Positions 8,509 through 17,344 of a stretch of 40,283 nucleotides of DNA are shown here, one piece after another. The translations under genes were made by a program, and so were the position numbers. A model generated the notes under the pieces. That model searched no databases. It worked only from the letters and a program-made list of their open reading frames with translations, and was not told the origin of the DNA. Source of the DNA: Candidatus Tiamatella sp. (lineage in GTDB: Archaea > Thermoproteota > Thermoprotei_A > Sulfolobales > Acidilobaceae); assembly GCA_015522645.1 (NCBI GenBank), contig WALV01000019.1, positions 1 to 40,283 on the forward strand. Reading direction: 5' to 3'. Position 1 is the stretch's first letter, and every line of letters begins with the position of its first letter.

Positions 8509-10161
8509 TTGATTATTGATATGATACGTCATAAAAAAATTGTACCTGCCAGTGAAGCCTTGTCTAGAGTCAGAGACAATGATGTGGTTGCGGTTTCAGG
8601 GTTTAATCTAGCCTCCACTCCAGACTATCTTTTAAAGGAGCTTTATGACTTATACGTCAAAACCGGGCATCCTAGTAAATTATTCATAGTGTCCGACACT
8701 CTTCCAGGTAGCCCTGGGAAAGGTTTGGATAGAATCGCGAAGGACATGTTGGAGAGGAAAGACTATGATTTCATTAGAGGGGTTCTCCTACCTTTCCTAG
8801 GATGGACTCCTAACATGCAAGAACTAGTCAAAGACAACATAGTCGAGGGATACACGTGGAGTATAGGGATAATGGCTTACTGGTTCCGTGAAGTCGGGTC
8901 TGGGAGGCCTGGGGTCATAAGTAGAGTGGGGTTAGCAACGTTCCTTGACCCGGAATATGATGCTGGGGCACTAAACGATTTGGCTAAGGAGAAACGCACA
9001 GCGAAAATAGACTACGTGAAACTTGGAGGAAAAATCTATCTATTCTACCATGCACCTAAACCAAACGTCGCCCTCATAAGGGGGACCACTGCGGATGAAA
9101 TAGGTAACCTGACACTAGAAGGGGAGGCCTTAATAGGTACTGTATTGAATATTGCTCAAGCAGCGAAAGCTCGGCCTAATACCGGCATGGTTATCGCACA
9201 AGTTATGAGGCTAGCTAAATTTGGGAGCCTTAATCCGAAATGCGTTCAGGTCCCAGGGCCCATTATTGACTATATTGTAACGGTGAAGAATACAGAATAC
9301 CATAAGCAAACAGCTAATATAGTATATGACCCCAGAATATCGGGTGAAATCATACCCCCATTGGATCCTTCCTTGTATGAGAAGCCGCCCCTTGACGCGA
9401 GAAAAGTAATTGCAAGAAGAATACTCTTACAATTCGTTAAAATAATAAGAAACGAGCATAGACCAATAATTATCAACTTAGGTATAGGAATCCCCTCCCT
9501 AGCCACATCTGTAGCTATCGAAGAAGAAATAAGTGATCTGCTAGCCACTACAATAGAATCAGGGCCTTGGGGAGGTAAAGCATTAGCTGGGGAAGATTTT
9601 GGCGCCTCAATAGGTCCTTACGCTATAATACCAATGCCTGATCAATTCAGCGTATATGAAGGAGGTATACTTGATGCGGCTGGTTTAGGTTTCCTACAAA
9701 TAGATAGGCATGGAAACGTAAATCCGAGCGTCCTTCCCGGTAGAATGACAGGTCCCGGGGGGTTCCCAGTTATAGCTACTGGAAGCCCTAGATTATACTT
9801 TGCAGGCCTGTTTACAGCTGGGAAGCAAGACATCCGCGTACTAGACGGAAAACTAGACATCCACGCGGATGGTGAGATAGTAAAGTTCGTCGACCACGTG
9901 TATAAAATATTATGCTCAGGGATCAACCTGCTGAGAAAGAAAGAGGTTCTCTTCATTACAGAGAGAGCAGTGTTCAGGTTAAGCAGTGAGGGCCTCATTT
10001 TGGAAGAGATTGCACCTGGCGTAGACATCGAGAAAGATATTATAAATAAAATGGAATTCAAGCCGGTTATTCACGGTGAACCTAAACTAATGGATGAAAG
10101 ATTATTCAGAAATAGGAGGATGAATCTCCTCCATGAGATAATTGAAATAATGGGCAAGTGA
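8509..10161 (+). CDS. family I CoA-transferase (acetate/propionate CoA-transferase-like)
   Basis: A 550-residue protein with the alpha and beta CoA-transferase halves fused, as in propionate CoA-transferase and YdiF. The second half has INLGIGIPSLA (322-332), followed by TIESGPWGG in which Glu350 is the expected catalytic residue that carries the acyl-CoA thioester. Then come FGAS, YEGGILD and the QIDRHGNVN segment. It moves CoA between acyl-CoA and a carboxylate, probably in organic acid or amino acid metabolism. The substrate is unknown. An AAGGTG site at 8494-8499 is 9 bases from TTG 8509 but 21 from ATG 8521, so TTG is preferred. It lies 38 bases after the asparaginase gene and could share its transcript. 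Confidence 0.88.
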   Translation: MIIDMIRHKKIVPASEALSRVRDNDVVAVSGFNLASTPDYLLKELYDLYVKTGHPSKLFIVSDTLPGSPGKGLDRIAKDMLERKDYDFIRGVLLPFLGWTPNMQELVKDNIVEGYTWSIGIMAYWFREVGSGRPGVISRVGLATFLDPEYDAGALNDLAKEKRTAKIDYVKLGGKIYLFYHAPKPNVALIRGTTADEIGNLTLEGEALIGTVLNIAQAAKARPNTGMVIAQVMRLAKFGSLNPKCVQVPGPIIDYIVTVKNTEYHKQTANIVYDPRISGEIIPPLDPSLYEKPPLDARKVIARRILLQFVKIIRNEHRPIIINLGIGIPSLATSVAIEEEISDLLATTIESGPWGGKALAGEDFGASIGPYAIIPMPDQFSVYEGGILDAAGLGFLQIDRHGNVNPSVLPGRMTGPGGFPVIATGSPRLYFAGLFTAGKQDIRVLDGKLDIHADGEIVKFVDHVYKILCSGINLLRKKEVLFITERAVFRLSSEGLILEEIAPGVDIEKDIINKMEFKPVIHGEPKLMDERLFRNRRMNLLHEIIEIMGK

Positions 10162-10233
10162 CCTGTCCACCCTTGATCATAAACTATTAGCCCAGTAGTG
10201 ACTGCAACCCTGGTTCATAGATCTAAATAACGC

Positions 10234-10263
10234 TAGAGAGGTTAAGGAGGAAGAAGAGAGGAG
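10234..10263 (-). terminator. pyrimidine-rich tract downstream of tRNA-Glu
   Basis: On the minus strand, just past the tRNA 3' end, about 30 bases are almost all C and T. This may serve as the tRNA terminator. The 177-base stretch between the CoA-transferase and the next ORF holds nothing else I can identify besides the tRNA. Confidence 0.25.
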
Positions 10264-10275
10264 TCCCGCGCGTTG

Positions 10276-10353
10276 TGGTGCCGCGGCCGGGATTTGAACC
10301 CGGGTCACGGGCTCGAGAGGCCCGCATACTTGGCCGAGCTATACTACCGCGGC
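10276..10353 (-). tRNA. tRNA-Glu (anticodon CTC), CCA encoded
   Basis: The minus strand folds into a full cloverleaf: acceptor GCCGCGG/CCGCGGC, anticodon stem CGGGC/GCCCG with loop CTCTCGA giving anticodon CTC, a four-base variable loop, and T-arm CCGGG-TTCAAAT-CCCGG. Discriminator A is followed by an encoded CCA (10276-10278). There is no intron. A TTTAAA element near 10387-10392 could be its promoter, placed inside the end of the upstream membrane-protein gene. Confidence 0.95.
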
Positions 10354-10794
10354 TTTCGGCGTATTATTTGATTCATCAACGCTGGATTTAAAACTATTAC
10401 CTGTTTTCATTTTCCTGCATTTCAAGTATATTCTTACTGCTTCAATTACAATGAAAACCTGGCTTATATCAATATATGAAACTTTATATACACCCTCGAC
10501 TGGTGGATGTTCTACTGAATGCCGTTCCACTATCAGTAAGGGATATACGGTTTTTTCCGTGGGTATGTGAGATATTACTATAAGATTGGTTAACAGCAAG
10601 GTAAACGCTATTGTGAGTGTGGCCCAGGCGGGGGGTTTGTCTTTCAACAATAATATTAGAAGATAAAGAAAGCTCAAATATAGAACAGACCATCCTCCTC
10701 TTATAGGGTCGGCTATTAAAGCATAAGACACGCCGGGCACTAAGACCATTATTAGTACAATTATTTTCAAGGGATCGATCGTTGAAGCATCCAT
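10339..10794 (-). CDS. small hypothetical membrane protein
   Basis: About 151 residues with three strongly hydrophobic segments in the first half (from KIIVLIMVLV, WSVLYLSFLY and TLTIAFTLLL) and a fourth, weaker one near ISQVFIVIEAV, followed by a basic tail. No family recognised. ATG 10794 is chosen; TTG 10818, with an AGGGGG stretch just upstream, would add eight residues. The last 15 bases overlap the 5' end of the tRNA gene on the same strand, and the tRNA promoter must lie inside the coding region. The clear membrane pattern supports a real gene, but a competing ORF in another frame covers part of it. Confidence 0.5.
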   Translation of the reverse strand: MDASTIDPLKIIVLIMVLVPGVSYALIADPIRGGWSVLYLSFLYLLILLLKDKPPAWATLTIAFTLLLTNLIVISHIPTEKTVYPLLIVERHSVEHPPVEGVYKVSYIDISQVFIVIEAVRIYLKCRKMKTGNSFKSSVDESNNTPKAAVV

Positions 10795-10867
10795 ACAAGC
10801 ACTGAACCGTTCGTTCAATCAAACCCCCTATTTGCTGGGTATAGGGTTGATAGATTAATTTATAATT

Positions 10868-13195
10868 ATGGTAGTTTTACAGTGGAGAAACACGGGCTTT
10901 GGGTTCATGACTGTTGAAGGTATTGCCGGTGGAAGCAACGGGGTATCCTCCAGTAGGATGCTGCTTTACGGGATATCTTATGGAGCCACTATCCTTGCGG
11001 GGTTCCTGTATATTTATGGCCTGATCTCATATGAGATAAGCCTCGTTATAGCCTTACTCGCAGGGCTTTACTTGTCACTGTACAGGTATAATATCGCAGG
11101 TACACGGCCAGCTGATTACTATAGGTTCGAAGTCAACAATCAAGTTTACCTGGTTTCTCTATTAATAGTTGTTATAGGGATCCCTCTCAGGGTTTACGGG
11201 TCAGGTGTTGCTTATTTCATTGAACTAATCTCGCTAGCATATGCGACGGACGCTACAATAGGCCTCATAGACTATAGCATCGTCTCTCTTAGGAACTATT
11301 ACATGAGAAGACGGCATGAAAAGAGTATATGGAAAGAATACGACCTACGTCCGGTTCCATGGATAAAAAGAATAGATAAACTGATCGCTCTATTCGCAAC
11401 CTATCCTCTTATAATGATGACTGTATTCCTACTGGTTCCAGTTGCAATCGTGGTTTTGAACGCGTTCACCCCGCCTACTATAGGGCCCGGCGCAGGAGAT
11501 CACTTGTATTGGCTGAAAGAAGTATTCACCGACCCCATATACGTGAGAGCCAAGCCTGTTGGAAAATTCATTGAGACGAGGATTGTAGATGGTATACCTG
11601 TACTCTATTTGGGAGGAGCTAGGGTAACATATAATCACGGCATACTGATCAACTCACTATTAGTAGCCATTACAGTAACTATATCAGCCACATTACTAGG
11701 GCTTCTAATGGCATTTATAATGGCTAGATACAAGTTCCCTGGTAAATCCCTGTTCCGCATACTAGTACTAGTCCCCATGTTCATCATACCATTCGCTAAC
11801 GCTCTAGCCGTAAAAGCAATATTCAGTTACGATGGAATAGGGTCAGTCATTATGCATGACTACCTGAGAATCCTACCATGGAGAATAAACCTCAGCGGCC
11901 TAGCTGGAGTAATGTTCCTCCAGGTAATGGCTTACATGCCAATAGCCTACCTAAACATATTCTCCTCCCTCGCAAACATAGATCCCAACCTAGAAGAACA
12001 AGCCGAGAACCTGGGGGCTAAAGGATTCAAGCTATTCAGAACAGTAACACTACCCCTTGCACTACCTGGAATAGCGGCAGGAGCAATACTAGTTTTCATA
12101 TTCAGTCTAGAGGATCTCGCAGGCCCTATAGTTTTCGAAGAAAGAAACCTTATCAGCTACCAAATATACGATAAACTACTTGTTTCAGCCGGCAAACCAA
12201 CAATTCTGCCGGAGATATCTACATTAGCCTTAGTAATGCTTATGTTTGCAATACTCGGATACGCCATCATCAGGAGCTACGTTAGCTTGAAACAATACGC
12301 AATGCTATCTAAGGGAGGAAGGAGGCATCCGAGGGAAAGGAGGCCTGGAGCCGTAGGGCTCGCCTTGATATATATAGTGCTCCTATCCGTCCTGGCCTTC
12401 GCCTCTACACCACAAGTTGGAACCATCCTCATAACCTTCGGCATACTTCAACCTGACGGCAAGCTAACATTGAGTCAGTTCACACTACAGCATATAGAGC
12501 GGGTGTTAACCGCTCCGGACGTAAATATTTACATTAGGAACTCGATTGTTTATGCTTCACTAGCACTTGCACTTATGTTAACTATAGCCATACCTGCTGC
12601 GTATGCTGTTTCACGTAGCAAATCAAAGTTAATGAACATATTAGACGCGCTTGTTACACTGCCCATAGCGATACCAGGACTAGTTATAGCAGTAGGGTTA
12701 TTCTTCTTCTACTCAAGAGGCATATTTCGGGGTACAGTTTTCGATCCGACAAGCCCTGAAACATATAACCCGATGTACGTCCTTGTACTAGCGTATGGTA
12801 TAAGGAAAATCCCCTTCGTGGCTAGAAGCCTGTTCGCTGGTCTCCAACAAACACATGTAAGCCTTGAGGAGGCCGCGATGAATCTCGGGGCTTCAAGGTC
12901 AAAGGTTCTTGTAAGCATAGTTATCCCATTAATACTACTCAACATTCTTAGCGGAGTTCTCCTAGGATTCATTTACGCTTCGACAGAGGTTAGCGTTAGC
13001 ATTACACTAGGTGGAATGTCTGCTGACAACACAAAAGCACCACTCACGTGGTTCATGAAGCAAACGAGTTTAGCCTCGGTTCAAGCCTCGTTTGATCTCG
13101 CCTCCCTCGGGTTCGTCCTCATAATCATACAGTTAATAGCCGTGGTGGTAATTGTGCTCGGCCTACGTCAGAGTTACGCGTTTATATCACTTTGA
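10868..13195 (+). CDS. ABC importer permease, two fused permease domains
   Basis: A 775-residue inner-membrane protein with two consecutive binding-protein-dependent permease domains, as in FbpB-like iron(III), phosphonate and polyamine importers. Each domain carries an EAA loop that docks the ATPase: EEQAENLGAKGFKLFRTVTLP in the first, and EEAAMNLGASRSKVLVSIVIP in the second. About four extra hydrophobic segments precede the first domain. ATG 10868 lies directly after an AT-rich TATA-like stretch; ATG 10907 is an alternative. The stop overlaps the ribosome site of the ATPase gene. The substrate is unknown, and no solute-binding protein gene is adjacent. Confidence 0.88.
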   Translation: MVVLQWRNTGFGFMTVEGIAGGSNGVSSSRMLLYGISYGATILAGFLYIYGLISYEISLVIALLAGLYLSLYRYNIAGTRPADYYRFEVNNQVYLVSLLIVVIGIPLRVYGSGVAYFIELISLAYATDATIGLIDYSIVSLRNYYMRRRHEKSIWKEYDLRPVPWIKRIDKLIALFATYPLIMMTVFLLVPVAIVVLNAFTPPTIGPGAGDHLYWLKEVFTDPIYVRAKPVGKFIETRIVDGIPVLYLGGARVTYNHGILINSLLVAITVTISATLLGLLMAFIMARYKFPGKSLFRILVLVPMFIIPFANALAVKAIFSYDGIGSVIMHDYLRILPWRINLSGLAGVMFLQVMAYMPIAYLNIFSSLANIDPNLEEQAENLGAKGFKLFRTVTLPLALPGIAAGAILVFIFSLEDLAGPIVFEERNLISYQIYDKLLVSAGKPTILPEISTLALVMLMFAILGYAIIRSYVSLKQYAMLSKGGRRHPRERRPGAVGLALIYIVLLSVLAFASTPQVGTILITFGILQPDGKLTLSQFTLQHIERVLTAPDVNIYIRNSIVYASLALALMLTIAIPAAYAVSRSKSKLMNILDALVTLPIAIPGLVIAVGLFFFYSRGIFRGTVFDPTSPETYNPMYVLVLAYGIRKIPFVARSLFAGLQQTHVSLEEAAMNLGASRSKVLVSIVIPLILLNILSGVLLGFIYASTEVSVSITLGGMSADNTKAPLTWFMKQTSLASVQASFDLASLGFVLIIIQLIAVVVIVLGLRQSYAFISL

Positions 13196-13207
13196 GGTGT
13201 AGGAAAA

Positions 13208-14305
13208 TTGACACGGGTGAGAATAGAGGGGATAACTAAGATATATGGGCCCGTAATAGCCGTAGATAATATGACGCTTGAAATAGAGGACGGGGAATTC
13301 TTCACATTCCTCGGTCCCAGCGGGTGCGGTAAAACTACTACTCTAAGACTCATCGCAGGATTCGAATTCTCTGACAAGGGTAGAATATTCTTTGACGATA
13401 AAGAGGTTACGTTTCTCAAGCCTTATGAGAGAAACACGGCTATGGTTTTCCAGAACTATGCACTATGGCCTCATATGACAGTATTCGATAATATAGCCTA
13501 CGGTCTTAAGCTAAGGAAAGTCCCCCGCGAGGAGATAACGCGGAAGGTGAAACAAGTACTGGAATTGACTAGACTCGAGGGAATGGAAAACAGGTACCCT
13601 ACCCAGCTGAGCGGAGGTCAGCAACAGAGAGTTGCTCTAGCTAGAGCACTCGTAGTCGAACCAAGCATTCTCCTTTTAGACGAGCCTCTAAGTAATCTGG
13701 ATGCAAAACTAAGAGTAGGTATGAGGGAGGAGATAAAAAGAATTCAAAAAGAATTGGGCATCACGACGATATATGTTACACATGACCAGGAAGAAGCGCT
13801 TACAATGAGTGACCGTATAGCGGTTATGAATAAAGGCAAAGTCCACCAGGTTGGAACTCCGTATGAAATATATGCGCGGCCTAGAGACTTATTCGTAGCT
13901 ACATTCCTCGGCAGAAGTAACCTCTTAAAAGGAACTGTAAAAAGCGTTGATGGGAGCAAGGTTGAAGTCGAAACTAGCCTTGGGAGAATAACAGGCTTCA
14001 CCCATAGAGATTATATTGACATGAAAGTAAAGGAAGGAAGCACAGTAGGCGTGATAATTAGACCCGAATCATTCATACTAGAACAGAAGCGAAACAAAGA
14101 ATACAATAAATTCACGGTGAACATCATACTGTCCATGTTTGCAGGCAATAGAATAGAGGTAAGAGGAGTATACAACGACACGGAGCTCCTCATCTACCTA
14201 CCTTCAAACGCTGAAATCCCCGTTGATAAGCCTCTGGATGTCTATGTAGAAAGAAGCGAAATACTAATACTCCCATGGGAGAAGGGGTTGCTGCATCAAA
14301 GCTGA
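13208..14305 (+). CDS. ABC importer ATPase (MalK/FbpC/PotA type)
   Basis: A 365-residue ABC ATPase that powers the neighbouring permease. Walker A GPSGCGKT at 36-43, Q-loop FQNYALWP, signature LSGGQQQR at 134-141, Walker B ILLLDEP at 154-160, D-loop SNLDAKLR and H-loop THDQEEA at 190-197 are all present. The C-terminal third is a TOBE-type regulatory domain, as in sugar, iron and polyamine importers. The TTG start at 13208 is fixed by GAGGTG (13194-13199), which overlaps the permease stop TGA, so the two genes are translationally coupled. Confidence 0.92.
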   Translation: MTRVRIEGITKIYGPVIAVDNMTLEIEDGEFFTFLGPSGCGKTTTLRLIAGFEFSDKGRIFFDDKEVTFLKPYERNTAMVFQNYALWPHMTVFDNIAYGLKLRKVPREEITRKVKQVLELTRLEGMENRYPTQLSGGQQQRVALARALVVEPSILLLDEPLSNLDAKLRVGMREEIKRIQKELGITTIYVTHDQEEALTMSDRIAVMNKGKVHQVGTPYEIYARPRDLFVATFLGRSNLLKGTVKSVDGSKVEVETSLGRITGFTHRDYIDMKVKEGSTVGVIIRPESFILEQKRNKEYNKFTVNIILSMFAGNRIEVRGVYNDTELLIYLPSNAEIPVDKPLDVYVERSEILILPWEKGLLHQS

Positions 14306-14384
14306 CTTCCCATACATCTTCACTACCATCATTTTAATATTCCCCCAATTCACCATTAGCCACACAGAAACAGAGGTGTATCTC

Positions 14385-16457
14385 GTGAAAAAAACCTCGT
14401 TGCTATCACTCCTCGTCGTTACACTAACAATAATATTTGCACTACAAGCATACACCCTCACGTCGGCAACAGCAACTAATAGTATACCACTAGGATGGGA
14501 GCATCCAAGCCCCTTCAGAGACCTGCTCACAGCATATACCGCTCACGTAAAGCCGGGCGGGCGAATAGAGGCTCACTTGGCGGGAAACTATAATATTATA
14601 AGCGGTTACATATTCACAGTAGTACAGAATAAGACCAACTTGATACCAGTGAATAAAACCGTTAGCATACAAGTCGAAAACAACACTGTATTCATACACG
14701 TTCCAAGTGACACCCCTACAGGAGTATACGACCTATTCATAAAAACAAGCACCGGGCTATATAGGATACCCCAGTCTATATGGGTCTCAAAGGATTGCTC
14801 ACTGCCCATAAGAATAGCTCATTTCACAGACGAGCATTTCGACCTACACCCAGACTACTATACGTCTGCAGCTATCCTAACTAAGCTGTTAGGCGTACAA
14901 CTAGTTATAGGCACTGGTGACGCAACTGACACGGCATCCGAGCTCCAGGCAAAACATTACGTGATGCATAGAAGCTCCTTCCTATACGGTCTCCCTCTAG
15001 TTGAGACCCCGGGTAACCATGACTATGAGTCTGATAACACTGGAACCCCCTATTTCAAGAAATACATTGCCCCAGAGTATTGGTATAAGAACTATTGTAA
15101 TAAAATACTCATTATAGGCCTCACAACAGGTAAGGAAAGGGACGTTATCACACAACAGGAACTATACTTTACAAAGAATGTTTTAGCGAACAATACGAAC
15201 GTGCCTGTGAAAATAATAGGCTACCACCACCCGTTCTTCTGGCATCACGGTAATGTCACGTCAACATATAATGACCCGAAGCTCGTAAACTATCTAAGCA
15301 CAGGATTCTGGTATGGTAAAAACGCTAATATATCACTACAATTCCTCAAGCTCATAGAGGAATACAGAGTAGAACTCACTCTGCAAGGGCACGTTCACAG
15401 TGATAGCATGGTAAACTTCACCAGTACAATGACTGGTTACAAGACTTGGTTTGTTACGACTACAACAATCGGCGGCCCCCACGCACCCGAAATATATAAC
15501 GGGTTCCAAGTAATGGATGTATACCCGAATGACACTGTGAAATTCCCATTTGCTCCCCCGACATTCAACGTTCCAGTAACTCATAGCGTTAACAGAGGAG
15601 TATACCCCAAGCTCTCAATACCTGTACAAGATAACTACCCAGAGCATTTCTACGCCAAATATTATTCCTATGGTCCAACTTTCGCTTTAGAAATGGAGAA
15701 CACTTTAGGTTACCTTAATCCGTCGGGGTCTCTGTTAATAAGAGTTCCATGGACGCAGAATAGAATGCCTGAATTCTTCCTAACAAGATACTCAAACACG
15801 GGCTCGATAAAAGTATTGAATGCCACGATACCTGGTGACAGTTACCTCTACTTGCTATTATCAGTAAACTTACCGACAGGCTCTCACTTAATACTGGTGG
15901 GAACAACCCAGGGTCCCGACAATACACCACCGACAGCGTCAATAAAGATGGTAATACCTAGAACACCGCAGGTCGGATCCACCCTAACCATGTATATTCA
16001 AGCAACTGATACTGGGTGGGGAATAAAGTCCGTATCAGCCATGATGGATGGTAAGCAGTTAGGTGTAACCCAGAGCGGGAAATACTATCTATTATCGACG
16101 AAGCTGAAACACGACAACACAAGCATACTTCTCACAGTAGAAGACCTTGCAGGACACAAATCCCTTTACACAATTAATATAGCCAACGGGAAGATAATGT
16201 TATCACCCTACCAACCGCAAAACACGACGACTACAGCCGCAACACAAACCAGTCAAACCCAAACCACAACTATAACAAGTAAAACAACAAGTTCACCAAC
16301 ATCTTCACCGACCCAGACAACAAGCAGTGAAACTAGCCAGACTAGCACGACCCAGAGTAAAACTGTTGTGAGCAAGGGAAGCTCCTATACTATTCTATGG
16401 GTTTCAATAATTGTTGCAATAATCATTATTGCAGCAGCCCTACTACTTAAACGTTAA
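14385..16457 (+). CDS. secreted, membrane-anchored metallophosphoesterase
   Basis: A 690-residue cell-surface calcineurin-like phosphoesterase. It has an N-terminal signal peptide (KKTSLLSLLVV...), an N-terminal beta domain, then the full dinuclear metal site: TDEHFD (D149, H151), GTGDATD (D179), GNHDYE (N211, H212), GYHHPFF and GHVHSDS. An Ig-like domain follows (PPTASIKM onward), then a Thr/Ser-rich linker rich in TTT and TSS, likely O-glycosylated, and a C-terminal membrane helix ending in KR. It would hydrolyse phosphate mono- or diesters outside the cell. GTG 14385 is supported by GAGGTG (14373-14378) six bases upstream. It follows the ABC genes by 79 bases, with its own TATA-like ATTTTAATATT (14332-14342). 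The link with the importer is an inference. Confidence 0.88.
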   Translation: MKKTSLLSLLVVTLTIIFALQAYTLTSATATNSIPLGWEHPSPFRDLLTAYTAHVKPGGRIEAHLAGNYNIISGYIFTVVQNKTNLIPVNKTVSIQVENNTVFIHVPSDTPTGVYDLFIKTSTGLYRIPQSIWVSKDCSLPIRIAHFTDEHFDLHPDYYTSAAILTKLLGVQLVIGTGDATDTASELQAKHYVMHRSSFLYGLPLVETPGNHDYESDNTGTPYFKKYIAPEYWYKNYCNKILIIGLTTGKERDVITQQELYFTKNVLANNTNVPVKIIGYHHPFFWHHGNVTSTYNDPKLVNYLSTGFWYGKNANISLQFLKLIEEYRVELTLQGHVHSDSMVNFTSTMTGYKTWFVTTTTIGGPHAPEIYNGFQVMDVYPNDTVKFPFAPPTFNVPVTHSVNRGVYPKLSIPVQDNYPEHFYAKYYSYGPTFALEMENTLGYLNPSGSLLIRVPWTQNRMPEFFLTRYSNTGSIKVLNATIPGDSYLYLLLSVNLPTGSHLILVGTTQGPDNTPPTASIKMVIPRTPQVGSTLTMYIQATDTGWGIKSVSAMMDGKQLGVTQSGKYYLLSTKLKHDNTSILLTVEDLAGHKSLYTINIANGKIMLSPYQPQNTTTTAATQTSQTQTTTITSKTTSSPTSSPTQTTSSETSQTSTTQSKTVVSKGSSYTILWVSIIVAIIIIAAALLLKR

Positions 16458-17238
16458 AGAATCTGACACTACTATACAAATCCTTTTTTTCCCTGTAATC
16501 ATCTAGAACCGGGAGCCTTTTTCTCACACTTTGAATCTCGCTGAGATCTATTTCCCCTAGAATAACACCCTCCTGCTCACCCGCCTCAACGACAATGTCT
16601 CCCCACGGGTTTATTATTAATGAGTGACCAGCGAAGGATTCCTGGAACACGCCTCTTCCCGTTCTATTTACAGCAACCAGGTATACCTGGTTTACCGATG
16701 CTTCAGACCCTGTTACTGTTCTCCACTGGTGAAGCCGTGGCTTGCCCCATGCAGCAGGGGATACTATTAGTTCTACACCATTCAAAGCATACTTCCTAAC
16801 TAGCTCAGGAAACCTTAGATCATAGCATATTGAGAAACCTATAATTACTCCTTTATACTTGAATATTGACAAACTGCTCCCTGGTGTAAACAACTTGTCT
16901 TCATTGAACGGTTTGAACAAGTGGATTTTATCATAATAAGCAACTATTTGCCCTTCATAAACAGCTAATGCCCTATTATACGTCCCCTCCTCAATGTGCC
17001 AGGGGACGCTTCCTATCACCAGGCTTTTCGTCAGAATCGAGAAACGCGACATGGCTTTGAAAGCTATTTTGTAATTGACATTAGAGTAATCATCTAGATA
17101 ACCGCAACACCAAAGCTCCGGCAAAACAATCATGTCTGGCATGGCAGAGTATAACATCCTCACGAACTTATAGGCTTTGCTAATATTATGTGCTATATCC
17201 CCATCTTTAACCTCCATTTGTATACCTGCAACTATCAT
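16447..17238 (-). CDS. nitrilase-superfamily carbon-nitrogen hydrolase
   Basis: A 263-residue cytosolic amidase of the nitrilase superfamily. The catalytic triad is visible: Glu41 in VLPELW, Lys104 in YYDKIHLF and Cys138 in FSICYDLRFPE. The strand order and GHSLIINPWGD, typical of the omega-amidase/Nit branch, follow. The frame stays open to 17568, but residues before ATG 17238 look random and overlap the divergent gene, so they are excluded. The 3' end overlaps the phosphoesterase gene by 11 bases. A repair role on deaminated metabolites is possible from family knowledge; the substrate is unknown. Confidence 0.9.
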   Translation of the reverse strand: MIVAGIQMEVKDGDIAHNISKAYKFVRMLYSAMPDMIVLPELWCCGYLDDYSNVNYKIAFKAMSRFSILTKSLVIGSVPWHIEEGTYNRALAVYEGQIVAYYDKIHLFKPFNEDKLFTPGSSLSIFKYKGVIIGFSICYDLRFPELVRKYALNGVELIVSPAAWGKPRLHQWRTVTGSEASVNQVYLVAVNRTGRGVFQESFAGHSLIINPWGDIVVEAGEQEGVILGEIDLSEIQSVRKRLPVLDDYREKKDLYSSVRFFNV

Positions 17239-17344
17239 GCCAGGCCACCATCTGCCTCGGTATATGATCTTTGCTACCCATTCTTTTATGTTAACCGCTT
17301 GAAAAATAACTAACAATAGGGGAAAGATAGTGCAGAGGAAAATT

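Noticed and set aside
10484-10822. 112-residue ORF on the minus strand
   Set aside because: It overlaps the membrane-protein ORF in another frame, which has the better hydrophobic pattern.
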